Positions 16,842 to 25,592 of a DNA stretch of 64,000 nt are shown in pieces. The notes below the pieces were generated by a model. That model worked only from the letters and a program-made list of their open reading frames with translations. It was not told where the DNA came from and did not search any database. Location: the NCBI RefSeq assembly GCF_019635465.1, contig NZ_JAHBZK010000017.1:54984-118983 (forward strand). The letters run 5' to 3'. Source of the stretch: Hydrogenophaga sp. (GTDB taxonomy: Bacteria; Pseudomonadota; Gammaproteobacteria; Burkholderiales; Burkholderiaceae_C). The position numbers were made by a program, and so were the translations under genes. Every line of letters starts with the position of its first letter. Position 1 is the stretch's first letter.

Positions 16842-17513
16842 ATGAGTCTGTCCAATGCCTTGCGCGAATCGCTGCTCGACCAGTTGCGCTCCGGCCGCTG
16901 GCGCGCCGGTGATCGCCTGCCCACCGAACGCGAGCTGTCGGTGGATTTCGACGTCAGCCGCACCACCGTTCGCAAGGCCTTGCTGGAGCTCAAGGAGCAG
17001 GGACTGATCGAGCAGACCGTGGGCAGCGGCACCTTCGTCGCCGATCAGACCGCCGCCCGGCTCACGCGTCGCGTGTCGCAGGACGCGGCCCAGCACACCA
17101 GCCCCGCCGACCTCATGGAGGCGCGCCTGGCGCTGGAGCCGGCCATCATCGACATGGCGATTCGCAACGCCACGGTGGCCGATCTCAAACGCATGGATCA
17201 GTGCTGCGACGAAGCCGAGGCCGCGCAAACGCTCGAGGCCTTCGAGCACTGGGACGCCGAGCTGCACCAGGCCATTGCCGACGCCGCGCACAACAGCTTC
17301 GTTGCCGACGTGTTCACCCTCATGAAGACGGTGCGCGCCCAGGGCGACTGGGGCCAGCTCAAGAAAAAGAGCGTGACCCCCGAGCGGCGCCTGGCCTACC
17401 AGCGCGAGCACCGCGCCGTGGTCGCAGCCCTGCGCGACCGGGACGCGGCCCGCGCCCGGTCATTGACCCTGGAGCATCTGCTGCATGTGCGGCAGAGCCT
17501 GCTCGGGTACTAG
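16842..17513 (+). CDS. GntR/FadR-family (FCD) transcriptional regulator
   Basis: A 223-residue regulator with an N-terminal winged helix (about 8-68; RLPTERELSVDFDVSRTTVRKAL and a VGSGTFV wing) and an all-helical FCD ligand domain (about 85-215). Metal-binding residues are likely among ALHQAIADAAHN and the C-terminal REHRAVVAALRDRD. It is divergent from the FAH-family gene and convergent with the carboxylase gene, separated from the latter by a hairpin. I take ATG 16842 because the palindrome half-site lies just upstream, which rules out the earlier start at 16767. Confidence 0.9.
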   Translation: MSLSNALRESLLDQLRSGRWRAGDRLPTERELSVDFDVSRTTVRKALLELKEQGLIEQTVGSGTFVADQTAARLTRRVSQDAAQHTSPADLMEARLALEPAIIDMAIRNATVADLKRMDQCCDEAEAAQTLEAFEHWDAELHQAIADAAHNSFVADVFTLMKTVRAQGDWGQLKKKSVTPERRLAYQREHRAVVAALRDRDAARARSLTLEHLLHVRQSLLGY

Positions 17514-17555
17514 GGCCCGTTCGCACTTGGAAAAATGGTGTGAACAGGCCCTAGT
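17509..17555. terminator. Bidirectional hairpin made from a dispersed repeat
   Basis: ACTAGGGCC (17509-17517) and GGCCCTAGT (17547-17555) form perfect 9-bp outer arms; TTC/GAA and CAC/GTG continue the stem around an A-rich loop. The stem includes the stop codons of both convergent genes (TAG at 17511-17513 and the complement of 17551-17553). Its core, from CCCGTTCGCACTTGG to GTGTGAACAGG, is nearly identical to the inverted sequence at 63895-63930 and related to the ends of the 51085-51353 element. Confidence 0.8.
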
Positions 17556-20500
17556 CTGAAGCAGCCGCTGCGGCCTCTTCAATCACCACCACGCATTGAC
17601 CCGCGCGCACCGGCGAGCCCGGGGCCGCACGCACCTCGCGCACGACGCCGTCGCATGGTGACTCGAGCGTGATCTCCATCTTCATCGACTCCAGGATCAC
17701 CAGCACATCGCCGGCGGCCACGGCTTGCCCCGGCTGGACCTGCACCTGCCACAGGTTGCCCGCGATCAAGGCTTCGATGGCGCGCTGACCGGCTGGCAGC
17801 GGCGTGTCGTCGCCCGTGTCGGCCACGGCTTCTTCGGCCTCGAAGTGCGCCTGGCCGGTGTCGATCCAGCGTTGGCGCTCGGCGTCGAAGGCCGCGCGCT
17901 GCTGGGTCCGAAAGGCGTCGATGCCCGCCGCTTCGCGCTCGAGAAAGGCCTGGTAGTCGTTGAGCGAGAGCGTGCTGTCTTCGATGTGCACGGCGTGGCG
18001 CCCGAGGGGAAAGTCGCGGCGGATGCGTTGCAGTTCGTCCGCGCTCACCGGGTGGAAGCGGATCTGGTCGAAGAAGCGCAGCAGCCAGGGTTTGCCACCG
18101 AAGGCTTCGACCTCGCGGTAACGGTTCCACATCTGCAGCGTGCGGCCCACGAACTGGTAGCCGCCCGGGCCTTCCATGCCGTAGACGCAGAGGTAGGCGC
18201 CACCGATGCCCACCGAGTTCTCGGCCGTCCAGGTGCGCGCGGGGTTGTACTTGGTGGTCACCAGGCGGTGGCGCGGGTCCAGTGGCGTGGCCACTGGCGC
18301 ACCCAGGTACACGTCGCCCAGGCCCATCACCAGGTAGCTGGCATCGAACACGGTGCGGTGAACCGCGTCGAGGTCGGGCAGGTCGTTGATGCGGCGGATG
18401 AACTCGAGGTTGCTGGGGCACCAGGGTGCGTCCTTGCGCACCGTCGTCATGTATTTCTGGATCGCGAGCTGGCAGGCGGGGTCGTCCCAGGACAGCGGCA
18501 GGTGCACGATGCGCGAGGGCACGCTCAGGTCCCGCATGGCGCACACGGCGTCCCACTCACCGGCCACGGCGTCGAGCAAGGTGGCCAGCGGCAGCGTCTC
18601 GGGCTGATGGTGCACCTGCAGCGATCGAATGCCCGGGGTCAGGTCGATCACGCCGGGCAGGGCGCGGGTCTGCAGCGCCTGCATCAGCGCGTGGACCCGA
18701 AAGCGCAGCGCCAGATCGAGCTCGGGCGCGCCCACCTCCAGCAGCACGTGCGTGTCGCCGCTCAGGCGCGCGACCAGTCGGTGATCGCCCTGGCCGATGT
18801 CCAGCACGATGGGCGAGGCCAGCGGGCTGGTTTGCCAGGCCGTGGCGTCGGCGGTCAGCGTGGCGCATTCGTCACGGCGTGCGATCGCCAGGCGACGCGC
18901 CGTGGCCAGGTCCACCGGCACAAAGCGCAGCTTGTCGCCGGCCTTGAGCTGGCCGAGCTGCCACAGGTCGGCTTCGATCACCGTGACCGGGCAAACGAAG
19001 CCGCCCAGGCTGGGGCCGTCGGGGCCGAGGATGACCGGCATGTCGCCGGTGAAATCGACCGCGCCAATGGCGTAGGGGTTGTCGTGAATGTTGGACGGGT
19101 GCAGGCCTGCCTCGCCGCCGCTCTCACGCGCCCACGCGGGTTTGGGGCCGATCAGGCGCACGCCGGTGCGGCTGGAGTTGAAGTGCACCGACCACTCGGT
19201 GTTGAAGAAGGTGTCGATGTAGCCGGGGGTGAAGTACTCGGGCGCGCCATGCGGCCCATAGATCACACGCAGCGTGCGCACGGCGGGCAACTCTGCACAC
19301 AGCGCCGTAGGCAGGGTGGCGCCCGCCGAGCTGTCGGTCAGGGCCTGCAGGTGCAACACGTCGCCCGCGCGCAGCGCCCGCCCGGCGTGGCCGCCGAACT
19401 GGCCCAGCGTGAAGGTGCTCTTGCTGCCCAGGTAGTCGGGTACCTGCACGCCGCCGCGCAGCGTGAGGTAGCTGCGCGCGCCCGCGCCTGCGATGGTGCC
19501 GAAGGCGAGCGTGCTGCCCGCCGGCACCCGCAGCGCGGTGTTCATGGGCTGGGCTTCGCCATTCAGGCGCACAGGAATGGGCGCACCGGTGACGGCCACT
19601 ACCGCGTCGGTGTGCAGGCGCAGCGTGGGGCCGGTCATGGTGATCTCCAGGCCGGCCGCATCCTCGGCATTGCCCAGCAGGCGGTTGCCCAGGCGCAGCG
19701 CGCGGTCGTCCATGGGGCCGGAGGGGGGCACACCCACGGCCCAATAGCCCAGCCGGCCGGGCACGTCCTGCACGGTGGTCTGCGTGCCGGCGCCCAGCAC
19801 CTCCAGCGTGTGGGCCACGTAGCGCAGCCCCTCGAGGCAACGCGTCCAGGGCGATCCGCTGGCAAACGGCGCATCAGCCAGGATCTGGCGCAGGTAGCTG
19901 CGATTGCATTCCACGCCATAGAGCACGGTGTCGGCCAGGGCCTGGTCGAGTCCCGCGCGAGCCGCCTCCCGGTCTGGCCCCCAGGCGATCAGCTTGGCGA
20001 TCATCGGATCGAAGTACGGCGGAATTTCGCCGCCGGCTTCGACCCAGGTGTCGATGCGCAGGCGATGACCATCGGCGACCGGGAAGGCCACGTGTGTGAG
20101 CAGGCCCGGGCTGGGCTGGAAGTCGCGGCCCGGGTCTTCGGCGTAGAGGCGCGCCTGGATCGCATGGCCCCTGGGCGTAAGGGTGGCGGCGAGATCGGCC
20201 AGCGGTGCCAACTCGCCCGCAGCGAGTTCGATCATCCAGCGCACCAGGTCCACTCCCCACACCTGCTCGGTCACACCGTGTTCCACCTGCAGGCGGGTGT
20301 TCACCTCCAGAAAGTAGAAGCGCTTGGCGACATCGTCGTAGACGAACTCGACCGTGCCCGCGCTGCGGTAGTTCACCGCCTTGGCAAGTTGCACCGCGGC
20401 CGCGCACAGGGCGTCGGCCATGCCGTCGGGCAGGTTGGGCGCCGGGGTTTCCTCGATCACCTTCTGGTTGCGCCGCTGCACCGAGCAATCGCGCACGCCG

Positions 20501-21168
20501 AGCGCAATCACCTCGCCGCGGCCGTCGCCGAACACCTGCACCTCCAGGTGGCGAGCGCGCTCAATGTACTTCTCGATGAACACACCCGCGTCGCTGAAGT
20601 TGTTCTGGCCCAGGCGCTTCACAGCCTCGAAGGCCTCGCCCAGTTCCGCGGCCGAGCGGCACACGCGCATGCCGATGCCGCCGCCGCCCGCAGTGCTCTT
20701 GAGCATCACCGGGTAGCCCACCTCATCGGCGGCGCGCAGCGCGTGTGTCACGTCGTCCAGCAGGCCGGTGCCTTCGAGCATGGGCACGCCTTGTTCCCGG
20801 GCCAGTGCGCGCGCCGTGTGCTTGAGGCCGAACACGCGCAACTGCCCGGGCGTGGGCCCCACGAAGGCGATGCCGGCGGCCTCGCAGGCTTCGGCAAACG
20901 CGGCGTTCTCGGACAGGAAGCCGTAGCCGGGGTGGATGGCGGTGGCGCCGCTGGCGCGCGCGGCGGCCAGGATCTTGTCGACCACCAGGTAGGTTTGCCC
21001 GGCGGGTCCATCGCCCAGTGAATGGGCTTCGTCGGCCTGCTGCACGTGCTGGCTGGCGACGTCGGCCTCGGCGTACACGGCCACGGCACCGACACCGAGC
21101 GTGCGCAGGGTGCGCTGGATGCGGCAGGCGATGGCGCCGCGGTTGGCGATCAACAACTTCTTGAACAT
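17551..21168 (-). CDS. Biotin-dependent guanidine (urea) carboxylase
   Basis: A 1205-residue multidomain carboxylase. Biotin carboxylase occupies about 1-450 (starts MFKKLLIANRGAIACRI, ATP-grasp with GGGGIGMRV). A carboxyltransferase follows as an AHS2/KipA-like half (about 470-780; TTVQDVPGRLGYWAVGVPPSGPMDDRA) and an AHS1/KipI-like half (about 800-1070), and a biotinyl domain ends the protein with Lys1163 in ESMKME. This is the architecture of urea carboxylase. Because it lies last in an operon headed by a guanidine-I riboswitch and holding both DUF1989 genes, the likely substrate is guanidine, giving carboxyguanidine. No allophanate hydrolase gene is adjacent, so that final step must be encoded elsewhere. 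Confidence 0.9.
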   Translation of the reverse strand: MFKKLLIANRGAIACRIQRTLRTLGVGAVAVYAEADVASQHVQQADEAHSLGDGPAGQTYLVVDKILAAARASGATAIHPGYGFLSENAAFAEACEAAGIAFVGPTPGQLRVFGLKHTARALAREQGVPMLEGTGLLDDVTHALRAADEVGYPVMLKSTAGGGGIGMRVCRSAAELGEAFEAVKRLGQNNFSDAGVFIEKYIERARHLEVQVFGDGRGEVIALGVRDCSVQRRNQKVIEETPAPNLPDGMADALCAAAVQLAKAVNYRSAGTVEFVYDDVAKRFYFLEVNTRLQVEHGVTEQVWGVDLVRWMIELAAGELAPLADLAATLTPRGHAIQARLYAEDPGRDFQPSPGLLTHVAFPVADGHRLRIDTWVEAGGEIPPYFDPMIAKLIAWGPDREAARAGLDQALADTVLYGVECNRSYLRQILADAPFASGSPWTRCLEGLRYVAHTLEVLGAGTQTTVQDVPGRLGYWAVGVPPSGPMDDRALRLGNRLLGNAEDAAGLEITMTGPTLRLHTDAVVAVTGAPIPVRLNGEAQPMNTALRVPAGSTLAFGTIAGAGARSYLTLRGGVQVPDYLGSKSTFTLGQFGGHAGRALRAGDVLHLQALTDSSAGATLPTALCAELPAVRTLRVIYGPHGAPEYFTPGYIDTFFNTEWSVHFNSSRTGVRLIGPKPAWARESGGEAGLHPSNIHDNPYAIGAVDFTGDMPVILGPDGPSLGGFVCPVTVIEADLWQLGQLKAGDKLRFVPVDLATARRLAIARRDECATLTADATAWQTSPLASPIVLDIGQGDHRLVARLSGDTHVLLEVGAPELDLALRFRVHALMQALQTRALPGVIDLTPGIRSLQVHHQPETLPLATLLDAVAGEWDAVCAMRDLSVPSRIVHLPLSWDDPACQLAIQKYMTTVRKDAPWCPSNLEFIRRINDLPDLDAVHRTVFDASYLVMGLGDVYLGAPVATPLDPRHRLVTTKYNPARTWTAENSVGIGGAYLCVYGMEGPGGYQFVGRTLQMWNRYREVEAFGGKPWLLRFFDQIRFHPVSADELQRIRRDFPLGRHAVHIEDSTLSLNDYQAFLEREAAGIDAFRTQQRAAFDAERQRWIDTGQAHFEAEEAVADTGDDTPLPAGQRAIEALIAGNLWQVQVQPGQAVAAGDVLVILESMKMEITLESPCDGVVREVRAAPGSPVRAGQCVVVIEEAAAAASD

Positions 21169-21266
21169 GCGATGGGTCTCGCAAGGGCGGGCCGTCCCGC
21201 GGGGTCGGGGCACGCCATGGCCGTCCATGGCGGCAGCGCGCTGTCAGGTCGTGCAGCGCGCGGGTA

Positions 21267-21902
21267 TCAGTTCCACACCAGCACCTCCGCCGGGGTGGGG
21301 TTCCAGCCGTTGCAGGGGTTGTTGAGCTGCGGGCAGTTGGAGATCAGCACGATCACGTCCATCTCGGCCTTGAGCTCGACGTACTTGCCTGGTGCGGACA
21401 GGCCGTCTTCGAAGGTGAGGCCACCTTCGGGCGTGACCGGCACGTTCATGAAAAAGTTGATGTTGGCGCCGATGTCGCGCTTGTCGAGCCGGCCGTCGTG
21501 CAGGCAGGCACGCAGGAAGTTGTCGCGGCAGCTGTGCATGTAGCGCTTGCCGAGCGCATAGCGCACGGTGTTGCTCTCCTGCGCGCAGGCACCGCCCAGC
21601 GTGTCGTGGCGGCCGCAGGTGTCGGCCACGATGGTGAGCAACGGGCGGCCCAGGTTGGAATAGAGCACGCTGCCGGTGGTGAGGTAGACCTTGTTCTGTC
21701 GGCGCAGCGTGCGTTGCGCGTCGTAGCGCTCGCGCGGCGCCTGCGCGTTGTAGAACAGCGTGTCGATGGCCTGGTTGCCTTCGAGGTCGAGCAGGCGCAG
21801 CGTCTGGCCGGCCTTCACCTCGAACAGGTAGGGTTCGCCCGCCGGGATCACGTGCCGGAACACGGCGTCCTCGGCCTGCAGGGTGCTGTGGGTCAGGGTC
21901 AT
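21267..21902 (-). CDS. Carboxyguanidine deiminase subunit (DUF1989, urea carboxylase-associated protein 2)
   Basis: A 211-residue DUF1989 protein. The family blocks are visible: [45 protein letters not shown]-like segment with two Cys, and INFFMNVPV followed by [12 protein letters not shown]. In guanidine-degrading bacteria the pair of DUF1989 proteins forms a deiminase that turns carboxyguanidine into allophanate and ammonia. It lies 20 bases after the other DUF1989 gene and 98 bases before the carboxylase. Which of the two subunits (CgdA or CgdB) it is cannot be told by eye. Confidence 0.85.
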   Translation of the reverse strand: MTLTHSTLQAEDAVFRHVIPAGEPYLFEVKAGQTLRLLDLEGNQAIDTLFYNAQAPRERYDAQRTLRRQNKVYLTTGSVLYSNLGRPLLTIVADTCGRHDTLGGACAQESNTVRYALGKRYMHSCRDNFLRACLHDGRLDKRDIGANINFFMNVPVTPEGGLTFEDGLSAPGKYVELKAEMDVIVLISNCPQLNNPCNGWNPTPAEVLVWN

Positions 21903-21922
21903 GGTGCGTGTCTCCGGCGCCT

Positions 21923-22657
21923 TCAGCGAAGGAAGCGTTCGGTGTTGTGCAGGGCGCGGGCGTTCTCGCCGCGCGAGGCGCGGAACGCGGTGGTGATGGC
22001 GTCGTCGGGCGCCTGCAGCCAGCTCAGTTGCACCGGCTTGGGCGCGTAGCGCGGCGCCGGGTCCATGGGGTGTTGCAGGGCGGTGAGCACCACCAGCGTG
22101 TCCATGGGCGCGTAGAGCTCGACGTACTGGCCGGCCGACGAGTTGCCGGGCACAAATTGAAAGCCGCCTTCGGCGTCCACCACCACCTTGCTGAACAGGT
22201 TGACCACCATCAGCAGGTCGGGCAGGTCGAGGTTCCACTTGCCCATCTCCACCAGCAGGTTGTCGCTGCCGTTGCGGTGAAAGGCGTTGCGCAGCTCCTG
22301 GTAGCGTCCCACGCCGTATTTCTCTTCGGCTTCGGCCGCGTCGAGCACACCGCCCAGGCTGTCGTGCCAGCCACAGGTGTCGGCGCCGATGATGGCCAGC
22401 ACGCGGCCCATGTCGGAGTAGAGCCCATGGCCTGCGGTGAGGCGTGCGGTGTGCTGGCCCTTGAGCGTGTCGGGCAGGTTCAGCCGCTCGCTGGGGTGGT
22501 GGGCATTGAGCAGCATCAGGCTCACGTTGGCGCCACCTTCCAGGTCGGTCAGGCGCAGCGTCTGTCCGCGCTTGAGCACGAAGGAGGTGTGTCCGCCGCC
22601 GGGCACGGTTTCTTCGTACAGGGTGGTTCGCAGTTCGAGGTCTTCGTCAGTCTTCAT
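21923..22657 (-). CDS. Carboxyguanidine deiminase subunit (DUF1989, urea carboxylase-associated protein 1)
   Basis: A 244-residue DUF1989 protein, longer than its neighbour by a C-terminal extension. It shares the blocks [35 protein letters not shown] and VVNLFSKV, and a Cys-His pair in DTCGWH. It should pair with the 211-residue protein as the carboxyguanidine deiminase. The start overlaps the end of the ABC ATPase gene by 11 bases, showing tight operon packing and probable translational coupling. Confidence 0.85.
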   Translation of the reverse strand: MKTDEDLELRTTLYEETVPGGGHTSFVLKRGQTLRLTDLEGGANVSLMLLNAHHPSERLNLPDTLKGQHTARLTAGHGLYSDMGRVLAIIGADTCGWHDSLGGVLDAAEAEEKYGVGRYQELRNAFHRNGSDNLLVEMGKWNLDLPDLLMVVNLFSKVVVDAEGGFQFVPGNSSAGQYVELYAPMDTLVVLTALQHPMDPAPRYAPKPVQLSWLQAPDDAITTAFRASRGENARALHNTERFLR

Positions 22658-23372
22658 GGTGGAGCGGGATGTCGTAGGTGATGCGTGCGCCGTATGCCTG
22701 CGGCGCGTGCGGGTCGATGCGCACCTTGTCGAACACGAGCAGGCGCGAGCCCAGGGTGAAGCCTTCACTGAGGTCGTGCGTGACCATGAAGACGGTCAGC
22801 CGGGTCTCCTGCCAGAGCTGGCGCAGCAGCGCATGCATGTCCTTGCGGATGCCGGGGTCCAGCGCACCGAAGGGCTCGTCGAGCAGCAGCAGGCGCGGGC
22901 GGGTGATCAGCGCCTGTGCAATGGCCAGGCGTTGCTGCATGCCACCCGAGAGCTGGCTCGGGTACTTGTTCAGCGCATGGCCCAGGCCCACGCGCTGCAG
23001 CATGGCCTCGGCCTGCGCCCGCGCTTCGCTCTTGGCGGCGCCGAACAGGCGGCCCCACAGCGGCGCGCGCGGCAGCTCCAGGCCGATGGCCACGTTGTCG
23101 AGCACGTTCAGGTGCGGGAAGACCGAGTAGCGCTGGAACACCACGCCGCGGCTGGCGTCGGGTTCGGCGCGCAACGGCTGGCCCTGCAGCAGCAGCTCAC
23201 CCTTGCTGGGTTGCTCCTGCCCCAGCAGCAGTCGCAGAAAGGTGGACTTGCCGCAGCCCGAGGCGCCCACCAGCGAGCAGAACTCGCCTTCTTCCACCTG
23301 CAGGTTCAGGTTTTCGAGCACCACGTGGTCGCCGTAGCGCTGCCACACGTTGCGGATGTCGATGTACGGCAT
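22647..23372 (-). CDS. ABC transporter ATP-binding protein, guanidine operon
   Basis: A 241-residue ATPase of the nitrate/sulfonate/taurine type. Walker A is GASGCGKST, the signature is LSGGMQQR, Walker B is LLLLDEP and the switch His is in MVTHD. It is followed by one overlapping DUF1989 gene and preceded by its permease. In guanidine-I riboswitch operons this transporter is thought to import guanidine or a related cation. Confidence 0.93.
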   Translation of the reverse strand: MPYIDIRNVWQRYGDHVVLENLNLQVEEGEFCSLVGASGCGKSTFLRLLLGQEQPSKGELLLQGQPLRAEPDASRGVVFQRYSVFPHLNVLDNVAIGLELPRAPLWGRLFGAAKSEARAQAEAMLQRVGLGHALNKYPSQLSGGMQQRLAIAQALITRPRLLLLDEPFGALDPGIRKDMHALLRQLWQETRLTVFMVTHDLSEGFTLGSRLLVFDKVRIDPHAPQAYGARITYDIPLHHED

Positions 23373-23373
23373 G

Positions 23374-24177
23374 TCAGTCGGCCCACGGAAAGGCGCGGCG
23401 GTGCAGCCAGCGCAGGCCCCAGTCCATCAGCCACGCGAGCAGGGTGATCCACACCACGTAGGGCAGGATCACGTCCATCGACAGGTAGCGCCGCACCAGG
23501 AAGATGCGGTAGCCCAGCCCCGCGGTGGACGAAATCGCCTCGGCGGAGATGAGGAACAACCAGGCCGAGCCCAGCATCAGCCGCAGCGACACCAGCAGGC
23601 GAGCGATCAATGGCGGCAGGATGACGCGCAGCACCGTGGTCCAGCTGTTGGCACCCAGGGTCTGGGCCTTGATGAGCAGCTCGGGCGGCAGCTCGCGCGC
23701 GCGCTGCTCCAGGTCGCGCGCCAGGATGGGCGTGATGCCGATGACGATGAGCATGACCTTGGACAGCTCGTCGAGCCCGAACACGATGAACAGGATCGGC
23801 AGGATGGCCAGCGGCGGCACCATGGACGCGAGCGCCATCAAGGGCGACAGGCTGGCGCGCAGCAGAGGGAACGCGCCGGCCGCCGTGCCCAGACCCAGGC
23901 CGGCGAGCGCGGCCACACCCAGGCCCAGGCCCAGACGCTGCAGGCTCGCCAGCGTGTCGCTCCACAGCAGCACCTCACCCGTGCGCGGATCTTCCTCGAA
24001 CGCCATGCGCTGCACCGCCTCGGCCATCTGCGACACGCTGGGCAGCAGCTTGTCGTCCGGGTTCTCGGCCAGGCGCGAGGCCGAGCCCACGGCGTAGGCG
24101 ATGGCCAGCAGGATCAGCGGCAGCAGCGCAAGCAGCAGCCGGCCGCCGCGGCCTGGGTGGCGGTTGATGAAGCGCAT
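23374..24177 (-). CDS. ABC transporter permease, guanidine operon
   Basis: A 267-residue inner-membrane permease with about six helices and the EAA loop GANSWTTVLRVILPPLIARLL, typical of the TauC/SsuC/NrtB subfamily. It carries an insertion after the first helix (about 30-75) that is predicted soluble. One base separates it from the ATPase start and 16 bases from the binding-protein stop. Confidence 0.92.
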   Translation of the reverse strand: MRFINRHPGRGGRLLLALLPLILLAIAYAVGSASRLAENPDDKLLPSVSQMAEAVQRMAFEEDPRTGEVLLWSDTLASLQRLGLGLGVAALAGLGLGTAAGAFPLLRASLSPLMALASMVPPLAILPILFIVFGLDELSKVMLIVIGITPILARDLEQRARELPPELLIKAQTLGANSWTTVLRVILPPLIARLLVSLRLMLGSAWLFLISAEAISSTAGLGYRIFLVRRYLSMDVILPYVVWITLLAWLMDWGLRWLHRRAFPWAD

Positions 24178-24193
24178 GGAATCGATGAACCGA

Positions 24194-25252
24194 TCAGAGT
24201 TTGCCGTCGACGGCCATGCGCAGGTAGGTGGCGTCGAAGCGCAGCTTGGTGTTGGTCTTGCTGCCGTTCACCACGCCGCCGGGGAAGGCCACGCCAATGG
24301 CGTCGGCGTTGCGCGCGCCCTGGCCGAGCAGGCCTTTGTCGAACGAGAACCGCGACACGCGGCCCATGGTCTCGGGCAGTTTGGGGCTGGTGACGAAGGC
24401 CAGTGCCTCGGCCGGGGTGTGGAACAGCGCGGTGGTCTTGAGCTGGGCCTTGTAGCCGGCGAGGTCGGTGCCCGAGGCCTTGGCCATGTGGGTGAGTGCG
24501 GCCTCGTTGCCGGCCTTCATCAGCGCCATCACCTCGAACCAGGCGCCGGTGAGGGCCTTGCCCAGCGCGGGGTTGTCTTTGAGCGTGGCGGTGTTGACCA
24601 CCATCATGTCGATGATCTCGCCAGGCACCTGGCTCGAATCGAACACGGCGCTGGTGTCGGGCGTGGCGGCGATGGCCGCGAGCTGCGGGTTCCAGGCCAC
24701 GGCGGCCTTCACCGCGGGCGTGGCGAAGGCGGCCACGATGTCGGCGTCAGAGGTGTTGACCACCTTCACGTCGCGCTCGCGAAGACCGGCCTTTTCCAGG
24801 CCGCGCGCCAGCAGGTAGTGCGACACCGAGAGCTCGACCAGGTTGATGTTCAGGCCCTTGAGGTCCTTCACCGACTTGCCCTTGCCCTTGAGCACGATGC
24901 CGTCGTTGCCATTGGAGAAGCTGCTGGCGATGAGGGCCGTGCTGTCCACGCCGCCGGCGGCGGGAATGGTCAGCGCGTCCATGTTGGTCATGGTGCAGCC
25001 GTCGAATTTGCCGGCGGTGTACTGGTTGATCGACTCGACGTAATCGTTGAGCTGCGTGACCTTGATCTGCACGCCGTACTTCTTGGCCCACTTGTCGACG
25101 ATGCCTTGCGTCTGGGCATAGTCCCAGGGCATCCAGCCGGCGTAGATCGTCCAGCAGACGTCGAATTGCGTTTTGGGGGCGGCGTGGGCGGGGGCGGCGA
25201 TGAGGCCGACAAGACCCAGGGCGAGGGCGGCCAGCGAACGGCGCAGTTGCAT
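24194..25252 (-). CDS. ABC transporter substrate-binding protein, guanidine operon
   Basis: A 352-residue periplasmic protein with a signal peptide (MQLRRSLAALALGLVGLIAAPAHA) and an NMT1/TauA-like fold; FDVCWTIYAGWMPWDYAQ begins the mature part. It is the first gene after the guanidine-I riboswitch. The start ATG is chosen over an in-frame GTG nine bases upstream because it has GGAG at a suitable distance. Guanidine or a guanidine derivative is the inferred ligand. Confidence 0.92.
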   Translation of the reverse strand: MQLRRSLAALALGLVGLIAAPAHAAPKTQFDVCWTIYAGWMPWDYAQTQGIVDKWAKKYGVQIKVTQLNDYVESINQYTAGKFDGCTMTNMDALTIPAAGGVDSTALIASSFSNGNDGIVLKGKGKSVKDLKGLNINLVELSVSHYLLARGLEKAGLRERDVKVVNTSDADIVAAFATPAVKAAVAWNPQLAAIAATPDTSAVFDSSQVPGEIIDMMVVNTATLKDNPALGKALTGAWFEVMALMKAGNEAALTHMAKASGTDLAGYKAQLKTTALFHTPAEALAFVTSPKLPETMGRVSRFSFDKGLLGQGARNADAIGVAFPGGVVNGSKTNTKLRFDATYLRMAVDGKL

Positions 25253-25284
25253 GATGGGCACTCCAGTTGGTTGACGGACAGCTT

Positions 25285-25324
25285 GGGAGCAGCGACCACC
25301 ACGGTGTGGCGTCGCATGTCTCCC
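25285..25324 (-). promoter_or_regulatory. Expression platform overlapping the riboswitch 3' end
   Basis: On the minus strand, GGGAG at the very 3' end of the aptamer (complement of 25320-25324) can pair with CTCCC (complement of 25285-25289). In between, GCGAC pairs with GTCGC and CCAC with GTGG. The resulting long hairpin and the folded aptamer compete for the GGGAG strand. No U-run follows, so the switch could act through Rho or by changing RNA structure before the ribosome site. Confidence 0.6.
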
Positions 25325-25412
25325 GGGCTTTTGTCCCGCCGTGTAACCTCGACTGGAGGTCGCCAGCTCTCGGACCAGACATCGGCTTGCGCAGACCGGA
25401 ACCCTAGCCAGC
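25319..25412 (-). ncRNA. Guanidine-I riboswitch (ykkC class)
   Basis: The minus strand carries the ykkC hallmarks in order: CTAGGGTTCCG, TGGTCCGAGAGCTGGCGACC, and ACACGGCGGGACAAAAGCC ending in CGGGAGA. Their order and spacing match the known guanidine-I aptamer. It sits 66 bases before the first gene of the transporter-DUF1989-carboxylase operon. Guanidine binding is expected to switch this operon on. Confidence 0.93.
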
Positions 25413-25592
25413 TATTCAGGAATCAGACCGCAAGGTGCTGCCCCCCACCGCAACACACGCAAGCCGTGTGCCAGCGCAAATCCGCGCGGCCAGGCCGGTT
25501 TGTGCGCGATCCCGGGGCGTTGGCGGAGCCGGCATGCACCAGCACAAGGCGCTGGGGTATCTGGCGTGTGTGGCCTGCGTGCGCCGGGGCCG

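Noticed and set aside
17725-21021. Open frame of about 1100 codons on the plus strand opposite the carboxylase gene
   Set aside because: It is the mirror of a well-conserved biotin carboxylase in GC-rich DNA; its translation shows only His/Arg/Ala/Gly-rich low complexity and no family motif.
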